A stretch of 64,000 bases of DNA from Tetranychus cinnabarinus (GCA_022266195.1 WHVY01000011.1:186001-250000), one strand, 5' to 3'. Positions 40,601 to 53,570 are shown, counted from the stretch's first letter. Translations and numbers: made by a program. The notes: generated from the letters alone by a model not told the origin.

Positions 40601-43600
40601 CCTCTTGTTTAGTCCTCTTGGTGACTCTTCTCAGTCCAACACTGTCAACATTTGATGAACGATAGATATTCATCTTGACTCGATGTTACCTTTTAACCCA
40701 GTCATGGTGTTAATTTTATTGATAATTTGTAAAAAAATCAAGTATTAGCTATAAACTGAAACATTTAATTTGGATGTGATGCACTTGTTTATACATTTTG
40801 TTGATCCTTCATCAGGTTATGTTCATTAACATTAATTAAACCATTTTTCTTCATCAAAATAATTGGCAACTTCAACTCTGCTTTTATTTTCTTTTGTTCA
40901 ACCAATTCTTCAATTGATTCCATCCCTTACCAGACTAATCATATCCTTGACCCCTCAGGCTAGTTTGTTCAGTTTTAACAAAATAAAAATGTTATTCGCA
41001 ATTTAGTAATGATAACAAGCTCAAAATTGCTCGCCTTTATAATTGAGTTTAAAATTTGATTAAAGTGCTCACAAAAAGAGGACATTTTGAATAAAGTAAC
41101 TCTTAAGGTTTACAGGTTTGCAGTTCGCCGGTTTGGTCAACTTTATTGATTATGTAGACTTGAGCAGGTATGATCAATATCTCTGAATCTTATTGATTTT
41201 GATAAATTTTATAGTTTGATTCAATGTTCAACAATCTCGATCATTAGAATCCAAGCAAGTGTATTAATCAGCATTATGAATAATTAATTGATTGAATTTC
41301 ATCTAATTGTATTTGTTCAGGTAAATGTGATGAAAAAATGAACAATGTAATAGTGATCGATTTCCAATCTTAAAACATCTCTTGTTCAGTAATGAATATT
41401 GAATGTAACAGAAAAACAATGTTTGGATGAAAATATACTTTGAGCTAATTGACTGAAGGCAATATAATGTGTTCAATGACAATAATGTTGAAGACAAAAT
41501 CATCATTATTGACAAGATGGAAACACTATCCTTTAGGTTCACTTGTTGTCATCCTATCAAGTCAAGTTATGCTCAGGTCATTTAGATGATGAGTTGAAAG
41601 AAGAAATAAAACAACTTGTCGTCTTCAATGATGGCTGATTTCACAGTTGACTTGGCTTGATTGGCCATTGAATTTATCAGCCATTATTCATTTATCATGA
41701 AAACTGTATCGGCGTCATTTTTCATTTCGCACTTTATTTGTCTTTCATCAAGTTTATGAAAACATGATAATTCTCTATCGTATATTGAGATGATAAAAAG
41801 GTACACTTTTTTGTGTATTAAAATATTCGTTGATGTTGTACATTTAGTTTCATCATTTTATCCATAATTGATTTTGTACTCAAAGTGGATGCCAAAAGTG
41901 TGAAAGTATTAAGTGCAAGTGAGTATGAAAAGCTGTAATAAATGATAGTGTTTAATCTATTTAAGGTAAAATTCTTATTCAGAATCACACCTGAAACCAT
42001 GATGTGGCATGGCCAAAGAGTAATATGTTGATGAAGATGAAGTTAGAAATTGAATGATTTCCGGATGAATGATTAACTATAAACTTTTTTCTTCTTTCTT
42101 CCTTTTCTTATTCTTCTTCTTTCTCCTTATTCATCTATAATCAACTTGAAGGTAAAAATAATGTTTTCAATATTCCGTTGTATCAAATGTGTATTATAAC
42201 TGAAATATGTATATTGAATATTGAATACATTTTTGGTACAATATTTAATCACTTGATAGCAAGAAAATGGATAATATCATTTTTCTTGATACTTTTACTT
42301 TCAACAAAAACTCATTCATTTATCATGGTATTGAACCATTTTCAATGTCAATTGTTTTTTGATTTTTCACTCAATAGAAACAGGCCAATAATGAAATGAG
42401 GAAAATGGTTACAAAGGCGAACCACAAATTGTTTCATCAAGTTATCATGAAATTGATCAATTTAATGTTGATGCAAGTTTGATTGAATAACTGGCATGAG
42501 AATCTCGTTGTTAGGTTACCTAACTTTACCTGGTTAAATATTAATGAAAAGAAACCATTGCCTTAACTGTGTAAGAAGAGTTAAGATTTAATTACCTCTT
42601 GTAGTTAATTGCTTACCCATTTATGCTTTAGCTGATTTGCATGTGAAGGGAAAACAGGTAAAACAGAGTAAGACGAAGCAACATTTATTTATGTTTCTGC
42701 TTCTTCACCTTATTCATCATCATCATCATCCTCTTCTTCATCATTTTCATCTTTTCTCTTCCTCTTTTCCTTTTACCTCTTGTTGGATAAAGTCATCTAT
42801 TGTTTATTTTTATGCTTGATTGTGTTAATGGTTAAGCTTTTTAAATGAAGCCAACACACGCACAATCAAGAAAAGGTAAAGGTAAAGTGGTTTCAGTGCG
42901 TAATCATTGGTTAAATGATTTACCAAGCTGATTGTGTTTGACTTGTCCAGCTTTCGAGTTTCCATCATTAAAATCATTTTCATCAATCAGCAACTCTTTT
43001 TTATTCTGTTTTCTCATTATCCTTAATCTCCAATTCAATAATCATCATCATTAGTAATAAATCTGTGCAATACTTTTATTTATCAAAAAAAGTTAATGAA
43101 ACATTAATAATCTGGACGATCCTCAAGATTTTAATTTTCAACTCTTTTCCTTTCTGATGAAAAATTCCATTTTATATTTTGAATTGCTTACATGCAAGTG
43201 GTCAAATGTATCCTGAATTTATATTAAGATGAGTAAACTGAATTATGAATAAAATAATAAAAAACATGAAAGCACTTGGATTGCGTTTGATTTTATGAGT
43301 CAATTGAATGAAAATTGGGACAACCTTAAATAATATTGCAAATGAAAATCAAGATGAACTCTTGTCAATTCAACCAAGCATGCTCTTTAGAGCAGAACTG
43401 AACAAAAAATAATGAGCAAACCAATGCTACATGAAAGTTTACTATTGGAAAAGAGACATTTCTCATTCTTTCTATTCTTCATTCCCTCTGTCATACTCTC
43501 CTAATAGCATCCAAACTCAAATATATTTTATTATATTGATTTCAATAACGATTATAAATCTTTCATTGAAGATTAATTTGTAAAACTGTCGTCTCTGTGT

Positions 43601-44298
43601 ATGTTGATCGTTATAGCATCTTTATTAGTATTAGTTGACATTTTCCTCATCATTATATCTTATTGATTTTGAAAAGTGAAAATTTAGCTTCATTAGTAAT
43701 TTCAGAAATAATAAAAAGAAAATGGGAAAAAATTAAATATTCTGTAAACAATTGTTCTTAGCAACCAGTTGCTATAGACACCAAGGCTATGAAAAACACA
43801 ATGAATTTCAGGCAGAATTGATGTTCGCCATTTTATCATAAATTTACGCTGTAAATGAGGTTTGCCATATAAATATTGTCCTTCTGCAAGTTGATTACAG
43901 TGAAATTGACTCTATCAATGAAATTGTTAATGTACTCATTACAATTTCATCATCATCATCTCCTTCTCATAATTCCTTCTTTTCTGCATATTCCATCCCA
44001 TTTCTGTCTTTTATCTGCAAATTTTGTATTTCTTCATGAATTCACCTCACGTTATCTCAACATTTCTTACATTGAATCACTATTTTACCTACATAGAAGT
44101 TGAGTAAAACTCAAATTCTAAGACTATCATTGATTAGATAGAAGTTTATTCTTACTTCCGTTGCACTCTCTTCTCTTACATGATGATGTTGATTATAATC
44201 ATCATTATCATCTTCCTTACTCTTTCTGTTTATGGTAAAGATTTTCATTACCATTCATCTTGTTTATGTTAATAAAATGAGAAGAAGAAGAAGAGAAG

Positions 44299-44341
<43 letters not shown>

Positions 44342-47300
44342 TGGAAGAGCAAGAAATGATCAATGGTAAGAAATGATTAACCATGGGTTGATGAACAGGG
44401 AAAACAGAAGCAAAAAGAGAATTGATAAGTTGATAATTCTATTCTTTTTCCTTTTTTCATCTTTATCTATTTCTTTTTCCTCTTGTTTCCTCGTTTTCTT
44501 CATCATTATCATCATCAGCATCTTCAACGTCTTCTCCTATCAACCATTTAAATAAACCTTTGTTGATTAACTTAACAATCTTTCTGTTCAGTTGGGTTTA
44601 CTTTTCCCTGTAATCAAAAAGTTTTGTTGATTTTAGCTGCTAATGTTTACATGATGAGATTATTACCTCATTTGAATTGACCGATAGATTTATTCATCTT
44701 CCTCTTCCTCTTCTTTTCCCTTCTCTCCATCAGTAGTAACAGTTACAAAATAATCGTCATCATTATCGTTATTATTTTAGTTGTGAGTCTTTTATTCAAC
44801 ATCTATTTATCGACAATGATTCATTTTGACATTTAACTCAGACTCAATTGATCGTCTGAATAAATGTCTCAGAAATTTTGATTGCAATAACACATTGAAT
44901 CTGTTATTATATTATTATCATCAATATTTAAACAGGAATGTTTTTATTTATTATTTACTCGATTATGCACAAATGCTTCTAGCATTTTTGACCAGAATTT
45001 CAATGAGAATCACCAAAATGTCCAAAAGGTCCTAAATTCTGAGCCTTTTTCACTTATCTGCCTTTAAATCTCTTCAACATCATGTTTGTCTCTCAAGTGT
45101 ATAATATTGCAAAACCAAACCCCATTACATTTAATATTTCACTTTACAAATGTATTTATTTTTCTCGTTTCACTAAATGTTGATTTAAATTATGCATTTC
45201 ACTTTTTACCTTTACCTTTGCTCTTTTCACTTTCAGATTCAGACAGTGATGAAAATCAAGATGACAAAGATGACCGAAATTACGATGAAGATGATGAATA
45301 CTATGGCGATGAATATCAAGATGATGACGAAGAGGATGACGAAGAGGCTGCTCTAAAAGCCAAATCTACAAGTACAACAACAACAACCACAACTACCACC
45401 ACAACAACCACGACAACCACTGAAAGACCAATTGACCATTATCTTAGTCACTTTGATTCGAATCATGAACACGACTCTTACAAAGCAGCTCAAAAATCAC
45501 TTGAAGAAAGTCACCGAGACAAGGTTACAAAGGTAAATTAATGATAATACAAGAAAAGAAAGAATGGTCCACTGAATAATTAGGATCGAATGATTTGATG
45601 GACCCTTTTAAGATGAAAAATGTACTGATTGACTATTCGATAGTCACTTAAATGAATTGAATAAGCTCATCAGTAACAATTGTCATGTTAATGTTGTAAT
45701 GCTAATAGAGTGGGATCAAGTATTGGAAAAAAAGAATGAATTGATTGAAGAAAATGTTTTGATGAAAATTTGATTTAAATTTATTTTGACTATTGGAAAA
45801 GACGATGACAATGAATAAAAGCAGAAAAACATTTACATGATTCTTGTTTCTACAAGTTACTATGCTTTTTGGCCCTCAGGTTAAGATGCTTATTTACTTG
45901 CAAGAAGATCCATTAACTCATTCTTTTCTTTCTTGTTCCATCACTTGAAACCAATTTTTATCCTCTCATCCTTCTTTTCATCAGCATAATCATGTTCATA
46001 ATAAGCATTTGATTAATCTTTCTTTCTTTCTTTCTTTCACATCAATTCTGTATTCTATGACAGGTTATGAAAGAGTGGAGTGAATTGGAAGAAAGATACC
46101 AGGAGATGAAATTAAAGGATCCAAAAGGTGCAGCTGAATTCAAACGAAAGATGACATCTCGATTCCAGAAAACAGTTGAAGCTCTTGAAGAGGAAGGTTC
46201 AGCTGAAAGGCGTCAATTGATCTCGATGCACCAACAGAGGGTTATGACGGTGATTAACATGAGGAAAAAGGCAGCAATGGATTGTTATACCCAGAGCTTG
46301 GATCAAACTCCATTAAAAACGAAACGAATTGAAAAATGTTTGGAAAAATTGTTACGAGCATTGGAAAAGGACCGAACTCACACTCTTCACCATTTCCGTC
46401 ATCTCCTCACCTCAAATACCAAGCAAGCTCTTCGAGAAAAATCAGCCATGTTGGATCATCTTGAAAACTTACTTCGAATGGGCAATCACTCAATTCTCAT
46501 GTTGGATCGAGTTCCTTCCATTTCAAGTAAAATCCGAGAACGAATAATCACTTTCTGGCATAATTTACGAGGCATTGGTGTTGACGAAATTATTTCCAGG
46601 GAAACTGAACAAGCTATTATGGAACGGTATGAGGAAGAAGTGGCTCAAAAGCAGCAGGAAAGAGAGCGACAAAAGATGTTGGCCGAAGAACGTCAACAAG
46701 AATTGAAAGATTTGGAAGAGAAGAAGATGGTTGAATCATCCATCAATAATGAGGGCAAATCATCACCAGACACTGAGCCATCATCGGCAGAACTCTCTGA
46801 TGGAAATTCACCTTCGTCATCTTCCTCTTCTTCATTACTGCAATCCTCATCCTCATCTTCCTCGTTATCATCTCTATCTTCTTCTTCCTCTTCCTCTTCT
46901 TCTTCCTCCTCATCAGCATCACTTTCAACAACCTCGGAAAGTGATGAATCTGAGACTAATCATTCACCATTTGGTGCCTCCACTTCATCACCATCAGTCT
47001 CAGGAGGCTCAGGAGGAATAGTCCCAATCACTGAATCACCGGTAACCTCATTGAATGGAGGAATACTTCCAGTTCAAGAGGATAATGCTGAAGAAAGTAA
47101 TGCAGTTCACAAAATTCTGCCCACTCCTAAGATAGCTTATATCCATAATCAAGGTTTCCATCATAATGAGATGGTTAGTAAATTTACCTTTATTGTTTAT
47201 CTTTTCATTCACCGAAACCATTCCATGTAATCCATTCCACAGAATCATTTTTTGTTATTATTTTCATTCTTAATCCACCTAAATTAGACTAATGAGGAAA

Positions 47301-48052
47301 TATTGAGTGTAGATAATTGCAGTACTAGGAATCAAAGGAATCATCTTTTACGTTTTTCTTATTTACATTCATCAATAGCAATAAATTATCCAAATGATCT
47401 GCACAAGGATATACGATTATGTTGCTTTTATGCTTGTATGTTGTTTAAAACTAACCTAACAATTTAACTCTGTTTACTCAATCCTTAGGGTAAATCACAT
47501 CAATATTTCATTAGTTATTCAGTTTCTCAATTAAATCATGTATCTAAACCAATGTCTACCCATAAAATTGCAATCAAGATCTACTATTTCCTGTACCTCT
47601 TCAATTTACATGGCATTTTCTCTTGTTTTTTATCTTTTTTCCATCAATTTTTCCTTTAATGCACCACTTGTTCTTTATCAAGTTGCCATTGTTTTTGCAT
47701 TTTCAATCTCGACTTTTGCCAATTAACAATTTGTGTGACTCTTGAATAATGAATTTATCTATTAACTCTTTGTTTTCTTTTACAGTCCTATTCAGTGAGA
47801 AAAGAACCTTACCATCCAATGAAGTGGAATGGAAGTGTTTACATTACCTTGGCCTTTGCAGGCATCGCACTTTTAATGGCAACCATAGTTGGTATTGTTT
47901 TGCTTCGTAATCATCGACAAAGATCACCTTTAAGTCAAGGATTTGTTGAAGTTGATCAAGCCGCGTCACCAGAGGAAAGGCATGTTGCTAACATGCAAAT
48001 TAATGGATACGAGAATCCAACATACAAATATTTTGAGGCGCAAAATGCTTAA
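13700..48052 (+). CDS. Appl: Amyloid-precursor-protein-like type I membrane protein (APPL type)
   Basis: Five coding exons (13700-14390, 38339-38374, 45237-45532, 46064-47173, 47786-48052) join in phase to about 799 residues. After a signal peptide, exon 1 encodes the E1 region: the growth-factor-like domain (AMLCGRGKFHNQYLDENKRW) and the copper-binding-like domain with its conserved cysteines (WCKFG, FGMLLPCG, FVCCP). Exons 2-3 encode a very acidic stretch followed by a run of 15 threonines. Exon 4 encodes the helical E2 domain (EERYQEMK, ALEKDRTHTLHHFRHLL) and a poly-serine spacer. Exon 5 encodes the transmembrane helix (about residues 729-751) and a cytoplasmic tail with the GYENPTYKYFE endocytosis/adaptor motif. 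No Kunitz domain is present. The protein is expected at neuronal surfaces and is cleaved by secretases in other animals. The vertebrate amyloid-beta sequence is not conserved. Intron 1 is 23.9 kb, unusually long for this window. Confidence 0.95.
16202..16517. mobile_element. MITE with 27-bp perfect inverted repeats and 8-bp target duplication (hAT-like)
   Basis: The termini 16202-16228 and 16491-16517 are perfect inverted repeats of 27 bp starting GGTAAGAGTAAGGTTTTACG. They are flanked by the identical 8-bp direct repeat CAAAAAAC (16194-16201 and 16518-16525). The 316-bp interior is AT-rich and non-coding. An 8-bp duplication is typical of hAT-superfamily (also P-type) transposition, so this is a non-autonomous element mobilised in trans. 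Perfect termini suggest a fairly recent insertion. Confidence 0.9.
18971..19004. repeat. TCATCAT minisatellite (12-bp unit)
   Basis: Successive copies of TATCATCATCAT with a partial first unit. This is simple repeat sequence in APP-like intron 1. Confidence 0.7.
35674..35817. mobile_element. 144-bp foldback element (TA-flanked MITE or hairpin precursor)
   Basis: Two 51-bp arms (35674-35724 and 35767-35817) are inverted copies with four mismatches, separated by 42 bp. Arms begin TAAAGGGTGTTGCG. The outermost TA on each side could be the duplicated TA of Tc1/mariner-type elements. The almost continuous hairpin could also be processed as a small-RNA precursor. It is richer in GC than the surrounding intron. 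Confidence 0.8.
38339..38374 (+). other. Appl: 36-nt phase-symmetric micro-exon of the APP-like gene
   Basis: Bounded by a TTTACAG acceptor and GTAAGT donor, this exon enters and leaves in phase 1 and encodes a 12-residue polar insert (ENQVNYKDPDDN). Because exons 1 and 3 also join in phase without it, it can be skipped without changing frame, so it is a candidate neural alternative micro-exon between E1 and the acidic domain. Confidence 0.75.
38375..45236 (+). other. APP-like gene intron 2 (6.9 kb)
   Basis: AT-rich, with pyrimidine-rich runs and a GA microsatellite at 44304-44338. No coding sequence could be supported. Confidence 0.6.
44304..44338. repeat. (GA)n microsatellite
   Basis: About 17 uninterrupted GA dinucleotides within a longer purine-rich tract starting near 44278. 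GA tracts are known binding platforms for GAGA-type factors in arthropods and are also prone to slippage. Confidence 0.9.
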
Positions 48053-51000
48053 ACCCGTTATTTGATTAACTTTTAACCAACAAATTACAACCACAAATAA
48101 GACCACCATTAAGAAAAACAACTACAATAACAGCTGGAACTAGAATCCAATGAGCAGCTAAAGAAGGAAAAGAAAACAAAATTAATAATTTAAATGTGTT
48201 TGTTTTTTGTTTCGATGTTGCTAAGTCAAAATTAATTTCTCTCTTTTTCTCACACTAAATATCATCAGTTTCATTGAAGATGATAAAAAGGATGAGGATG
48301 AAAGGGAAATATTGCGAGCCACTAAAAACACCAAAATAGGCAACAATAACAAAATAACATTATAAATAGTATATATTATAAATATGATAAACCTTGATAG
48401 TATGGATCTGCATAAGATTACTGTATTAACTGAATTTCAAATCAAGGCTGAATAGGGATCCAAGAAAAACAAACGAACCAAAAACAGGAAAATTGAAGCA
48501 ACTTGTTTTTGGTAATTTACTAACCCTTTTAGACATTAACATCCAATTTCATCAAGCAAACCCTCACAAATTAATCCTTTAACACCGGCAACAAAAAGAC
48601 ACTTGACTTGCTTTTATATGACATATTACAATGAGTTACCTTGTCTCAAGTTTTCATCAATTCCCCTCCTTGTCTTCTTCACCTTCCCTCCAACTCTTGC
48701 CTTTCATCGTCTTCTTCTAACCTCTTCGTGATCCGTTTTCAAGAAAAAAATGAACTTTTGAAGAAATCATTTGTAGTCTAATTAATCAACTTATTGAAAT
48801 GGTGTAACTCGTTTTATCTCCCTTTTATTCTGATCCAAAATTGTCTCTGTCATGATAGTTGAACATTTTTCCTCTCTAAATATGTCCCATTGTGAAACAA
48901 ACAAATCAAAGGTTTATATATATTGTCACAAAACTGGTCCTAACCTCAACTCTTTGCTTTCATGTCTCACCCATCAACCTCACCAGCTTCATTGTTCATC
49001 AAGCGCACCCGGTTTAACCATTTTTGTTTCTTTTTATTCGATTCTCTTTCATCTTCATCATTCACTTCATAACCACCAAGGATTGATTAATCAACAACAA
49101 GCAAAGCTTAACTCTTTTCAATCATCTTCGTGATTGATTTTCACCACCAATTCAGTGTTCATCTCTTTTGAACCATTGCCTGGCTTAATCTGGAAACATT
49201 CAGTTAACTTAGATGATGGTTTAATCATAATGATGATGAAAAGGATTAAAAGATGACAATTATAACTCGATTGCAGGTTAACAAAAAAGGCAGCTACAAG
49301 TGATGAAGATGAGATATTCTGATGAAGAGTAAAGATGTTGCAAATAATAAAGCTAATAAAATTACCTTTATTTCTTTCTTCATCTTCGTTCTTAGCCTAT
49401 CAAATTCGTCATCACAATTATCAACCCTTTACTTTTCGCATTAGCTTCATTGAGATCAACATTATTAGGATCCTGCTTTTCTTTCATTTCAAACCCTTTC
49501 ATTCATTTTCATAATCTCGACTGAGAGAGCTTAAATCCTATTCCATTCCCTACCTTTAACTTTACCTCTACCTTTTCCAGGTACTTTTTTTATAAAGTGA
49601 ATCCATGGTAATCACAGGAATTGAGTTTGTTGCAAAAACAAAAACAAACCAGGAAAACGAAAAGAAGGAAACTAAAATTTCAAACATCATTCTAGGTATT
49701 AAAAGGGTCCAGGATAAAGACTAATTACTAAAACAATAATTTAGTGATTGGTTTACCAGTTTTAGTTGCACAAGAGCTTTTAGGTTAACACTGAAAACCT
49801 TAAAATCTCAACATCATCTTGATCATTGAACCTGCCTTGAAGAGATCAACTAATGAAAATTATCAGAAAGAAATGATTTTTTCCATGTGATTACCAGATT
49901 CACTTGAGTTCCTATCAAGTTTTACTTATTTCATATCGATTTATTGCCATATTTCAATTGATTCTTTTCAATTAATCCCAATTTACATTCCTAATTTACC
50001 ATTTTATCAACCAATTTATTTCGCCATGCCTTCAAAATAAATTATCATCGCTACTTAAATTGTATCAATAGGCTCATCATATTGATTATATTTTTTGTTT
50101 TGTTGCGCTTCAAGCTTCATCATATTTTGGACCTTTTTTCTACTTTTAATTAATTATTAATTTTAAATCAATTATTCCAACCCTCTTGTGTTGCTATAAA
50201 TGTAGCCAGTAAATTTGTGTTCAATTGCCATCTACATATTATTATATAAATGATTTTCATTATAATCAGATTCAACACACACTTACTCAAGTGATGAAGC
50301 AAAGTTTGCTTTCTTTTTCTCATCTTGCAAAACCTTTACCATTGCCAATGTAACCCCAATTTCAGTTTAAATAATATTTAATTGCCATTACAATTAGTAT
50401 TATCCTTTGATTTTCAACATTCCTCAAAATATCGATCATTTCCCGGTCTATGATGTTCAATTGAATTCCCATGAAAATTGATCACTTTAATTGTAAACCC
50501 AAGAAAATCTGTAATTTTAATTCTGTTTTTTAATTTTCAATTTATATAACACATTATGAGTTAACCACATTTCATCTGATTTCTTGCTTCTATCAATTTA
50601 TCCTCTTCCACAGATTCATTATCAACATTAAGCTTTTAATTTCAACAAACTGAACATTGAAAATGCCTAACAACGACCATGAAATTTCCTCAGTCTTGTT
50701 TGCAAAGTCATTCTCTTTTCATCTCAACCTCTCCTCAACCTAAATAACCTTATTTTCCAACAAAAAATTCAATTCCGTGGTGAGAATTATCAATTTCTGT
50801 TCAGCTTTGTTCCTTTTTTTCTAACAAAAATGACAACTTGAAAAAAAATTCAACCAAGCTGATGACACTTTATCATAATGAATCACTAGATGATTACTTT
50901 CTGTTAAATTTCTCTTCTTCTTGATTGACGCAATTGTTTCCTTGATTTTCCCTGGGATCACAAATTTGCAAATTTCTGGTCCAAGTCAAAGATCCTTGCA

Positions 51001-52007
51001 CAAAACACTCTTACAAAGACAAACACTAAGCATACAAACACCAACCAAGACTGGAAAACCCGGAGTAGCATTGGTTTACACAACGATAGAACCAGAAGAT
51101 TATCAATTAGTACCATAAATTTATCTCCAGAAATCAACGGAAAAATGTCAATTACAAATAATGTTTTTACCTTAACTTGGAAATACTTGGAGAAATTTCA
51201 TTTCAGATTATTTAATACTTACTCTATGACGAAACAAAACTGTGCCCATCTTATGTACTCTTATTATCTTTCTTTAACCATCTGATTTTTTCCCTGTAAA
51301 TTTATAAATTAATATGATTATCTTTTATTTCTGCGTCATCAACTAAATAAACTTCATCTCTAATTAATTAATAAACTTCTCCTGTGTTTCACCTATAAAA
51401 CAATATTGAAATCTCTCCTGAATTCAATTTCAACTTTACGCTTTCAATTTGCTTCACTTTTGGAGTCAATTTTTCCCAAATTATTCATTATTGACTATAA
51501 ATATCAACATTAATCTTGAAAGTTAACTTCAGTTTAACCTTCAATGATTAACTATTGATTTTAATGTTCCATTATTCCAATCACTTTGATAGTAGATGAG
51601 CATGAATGTTTATAATAGTAATAATGGTTAATTTAAGAATCATTATTGGTCACTATTTTTCTGGGTTAGAGTTAACGTTAATATTGCACTTCCCATCGAC
51701 AATTAATCTATCCTTTTTATTCAATTATTGAATATTGATTTCTAATACACTTTCCTCATTCATTTCACTTGTTTTTTAATGTAAAAAGATTCGAGCTTTT
51801 AACAAAATTGGTTAATCTATTTTTAACTACATCTTTAAAAGTTTTATTGATTTTTTTGGTACCGGCTCTGAAATGATATTCAATTTTATACAGAAGACAA
51901 GGCAACGCTATTTTGGCTTGTATTGAGTGGATTAAATTTTTTTGCATGTTTAATTTATTTTTAAATCTACTATTTAGATGCCATAATTATATTATTAGTT
52001 GTCAAAC
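48053..52007. other. APP-like 3' UTR and intergenic region
   Basis: No AATAAA lies close behind the APP-like stop. One at 49346-49351 could end a long 3' UTR, which is common for APP-family transcripts. The rest is AT-rich, with one possible isolated coding exon near 50975-51118 (annotated separately). Confidence 0.5.
50975..51118 (+). CDS. Possible isolated terminal exon or small ORF
   Basis: The frame ending at 51118 has a non-T-rich, protein-like composition (C-terminal TTIEPEDYQLVP), unlike the surrounding pyrimidine-rich DNA. An AG after a pyrimidine stretch near 50980-50985 could act as acceptor. No convincing upstream exon, start codon or family match was found, so it may be a chance ORF, a relic, or the end of an unrecognised gene between 48 and 51 kb. 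Confidence 0.22.
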   Translation, partial: SGPSQRSLHKTLLQRQTLSIQTPTKTGKPGVALVYTTIEPEDYQLVP

Positions 52008-52712
52008 TTAAATTGAATGCGTGATTCTTCTTTCTCTCAGCCAATTAACATAAGCGTCTAAACGTTGTTTGTTAGTGAGTGGACCAGGGAAATAATAATT
52101 TTCTTGTGGTGGACCTTCTACCAGAGCATAAAATAAATGCGTATGGAAGCATCTAATCTCTCCCATTCGAAACCGTGCATGTTTCCTTATGCCCTTAAAC
52201 ACGACTCCTTTAGTAGCATGACACTGACCAATCCACATATTTGATTTAAATTCGAATAATCCAGTGGCCATCGCTTTTTCCTGTGCTTCCTCTAACACTT
52301 CTTTAGCTAAAACAGCTCCTTTCTTAGGTATAAAAGAAAGTTGTTTGATAGCTTCATCGACTGATAATCCTCTGACCAAACAGCAAATATACCACATTTT
52401 CTTTGGCGAATATTTAATGTTATCCCTAGAAATTCAAACAAAATTGAGATATATTTATTAATCAGTTTTTGTTGCAATGATCTATTGTAAAGATGAATTA
52501 ATAGCTTACCTAACATGATAATAAACTGCTCTTCTTTTAGGTTCGTCAGGTGATTGAGGTTCAAGCATATAATCGTTCATTTGTAACCATCTTTTCGGTG
52601 TTGGAAAAGGATCCTTGGCTGATTCAAAATTTTTGTGATAAGTGAATACAGATGAAGAGGTAAACACATTTCGGCATCCTAAATGCCTAATAATATTACA
52701 CCTTATGATCAT
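52008..52712 (-). CDS. MRPL22: Mitochondrial large-subunit ribosomal protein uL22m
   Basis: Two minus-strand exons (52712-52510 and 52425-52008) join in phase 2 and encode 206 residues. The first about 35 residues form a basic, mitochondrial-import-like leader. Exon 2 opens with the L22 signature KYSPKKMWYICCLVRGLSVDEA and continues with the typical KGAVLAKEVLEEA helix and the long hairpin segment (GIRKHARFRMGEIRCFHTH) that lines the peptide exit tunnel in ribosomes. It ends WLRERRITHSI. The gene is divergent from MED30 with 268 bp between start codons. A truncated copy of its 3' end lies at 60727-60913. Confidence 0.93.
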
Positions 52713-52980
52713 CTTGTGTAAAGAAAAGACACAAGCGTGTGTACAAACAAAAACACGATAATATATTCACAATTGGAGAATCTCAACTGGTTTCTGGTTA
52801 TCGATAGTATCGACCTTATTCGATAGTTAATTTATCATAGCGATAGTTATCGATAAACAACAACAAACAACACTAATAAGATTTCTCTCTCATGTTTTCA
52901 TAAGAGTTTTTGCAAATTTTTTGTTTTTTGATAAATTACATTCTCATTTAAAAGTGTGAAGTTTCAATAAATTTCGAATC
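52713..52980. promoter_or_regulatory. Bidirectional MRPL22/MED30 promoter with ATCGAT (DRE-like) motifs
   Basis: The 268-bp gap between divergent start codons contains TTATCGATA at 52798-52806, a related ATTCGATAG near 52819, GCGATAG near 52840 and TTATCGATAAA at 52848-52858. TATCGATA is the DNA-replication-related element bound by DREF/BEAF-type factors at insect housekeeping promoters. Its use here is inferred from the motifs and location. Confidence 0.6.
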
Positions 52981-53529
52981 ATGGCATCTTACCATGGACA
53001 ACAACCCGGCCACCCTCCTTCATCCTCTATCGGCCCATCTGCTCCTCCTGTTTTACCTGAAATTGAAAGTACAACGCTTTTGTGTAAATGGGGCCAGGAT
53101 ATTGTTCAAGATATAAATGTGAGAACTTCTGAAATATTTTCTCTATTGAAAATTATTGTACCACCCTCTGGTAACTCTATGCAAACTCAAATTCTGGATG
53201 AGAAAAAAGCAAAGATTGCAGAACATATGAAAATGATTGAAATAATGTTTAAAAAGTTGAAGATAGTTTATGATGAAGTCATTAAACAATCGGCTCCATA
53301 TGAATACATCACAGTGGATAGTTTAATTCCTTACAAAGAAGGTCCAGAATCTGGAGCTGGAAGAACATTATTCAATGAAAATAAAAATCAAGATGAAAAT
53401 TTACTAGCCAAACGAAATCAACTTGCAGCAACATTGAAAGAAAAGAATCAACACTTGAAAATGATCATCAACAAACTGCGAAACTTATCTTTCGATATTA
53501 ACACGATGTTGGCAATGAAAAAACGTTGA
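52981..53529 (+). CDS. MED30: Mediator complex subunit 30
   Basis: An intronless gene for 182 residues. A proline/serine-rich N-terminus is followed by the conserved helix CKWGQDIVQDINVRTSEIF (about residues 35-53), the segment LIPYKEG in the middle, and the C-terminal helix NQHLKMIINKLRNLSFDINT, all in the positions found in animal MED30. The protein is a metazoan-type Mediator head/core subunit linking transcription factors to RNA polymerase II. The gene converges on PRMT7 with 41 bp between stop codons. No AATAAA is seen in that gap on its own strand, so its 3' UTR probably runs antisense into PRMT7. Confidence 0.9.
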   Translation: MASYHGQQPGHPPSSSIGPSAPPVLPEIESTTLLCKWGQDIVQDINVRTSEIFSLLKIIVPPSGNSMQTQILDEKKAKIAEHMKMIEIMFKKLKIVYDEVIKQSAPYEYITVDSLIPYKEGPESGAGRTLFNENKNQDENLLAKRNQLAATLKEKNQHLKMIINKLRNLSFDINTMLAMKKR

Positions 53530-53570
53530 ATACTTTGAATTAGTGAAATATTTATTACAAGTAAAATTTG

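Noticed and set aside
46731..47021. ORF overlapping the E2/poly-serine exon in another frame
   Set aside because: A shadow of the TCA/TCT serine repeats of the APP-like exon, giving His/Pro/Leu runs.
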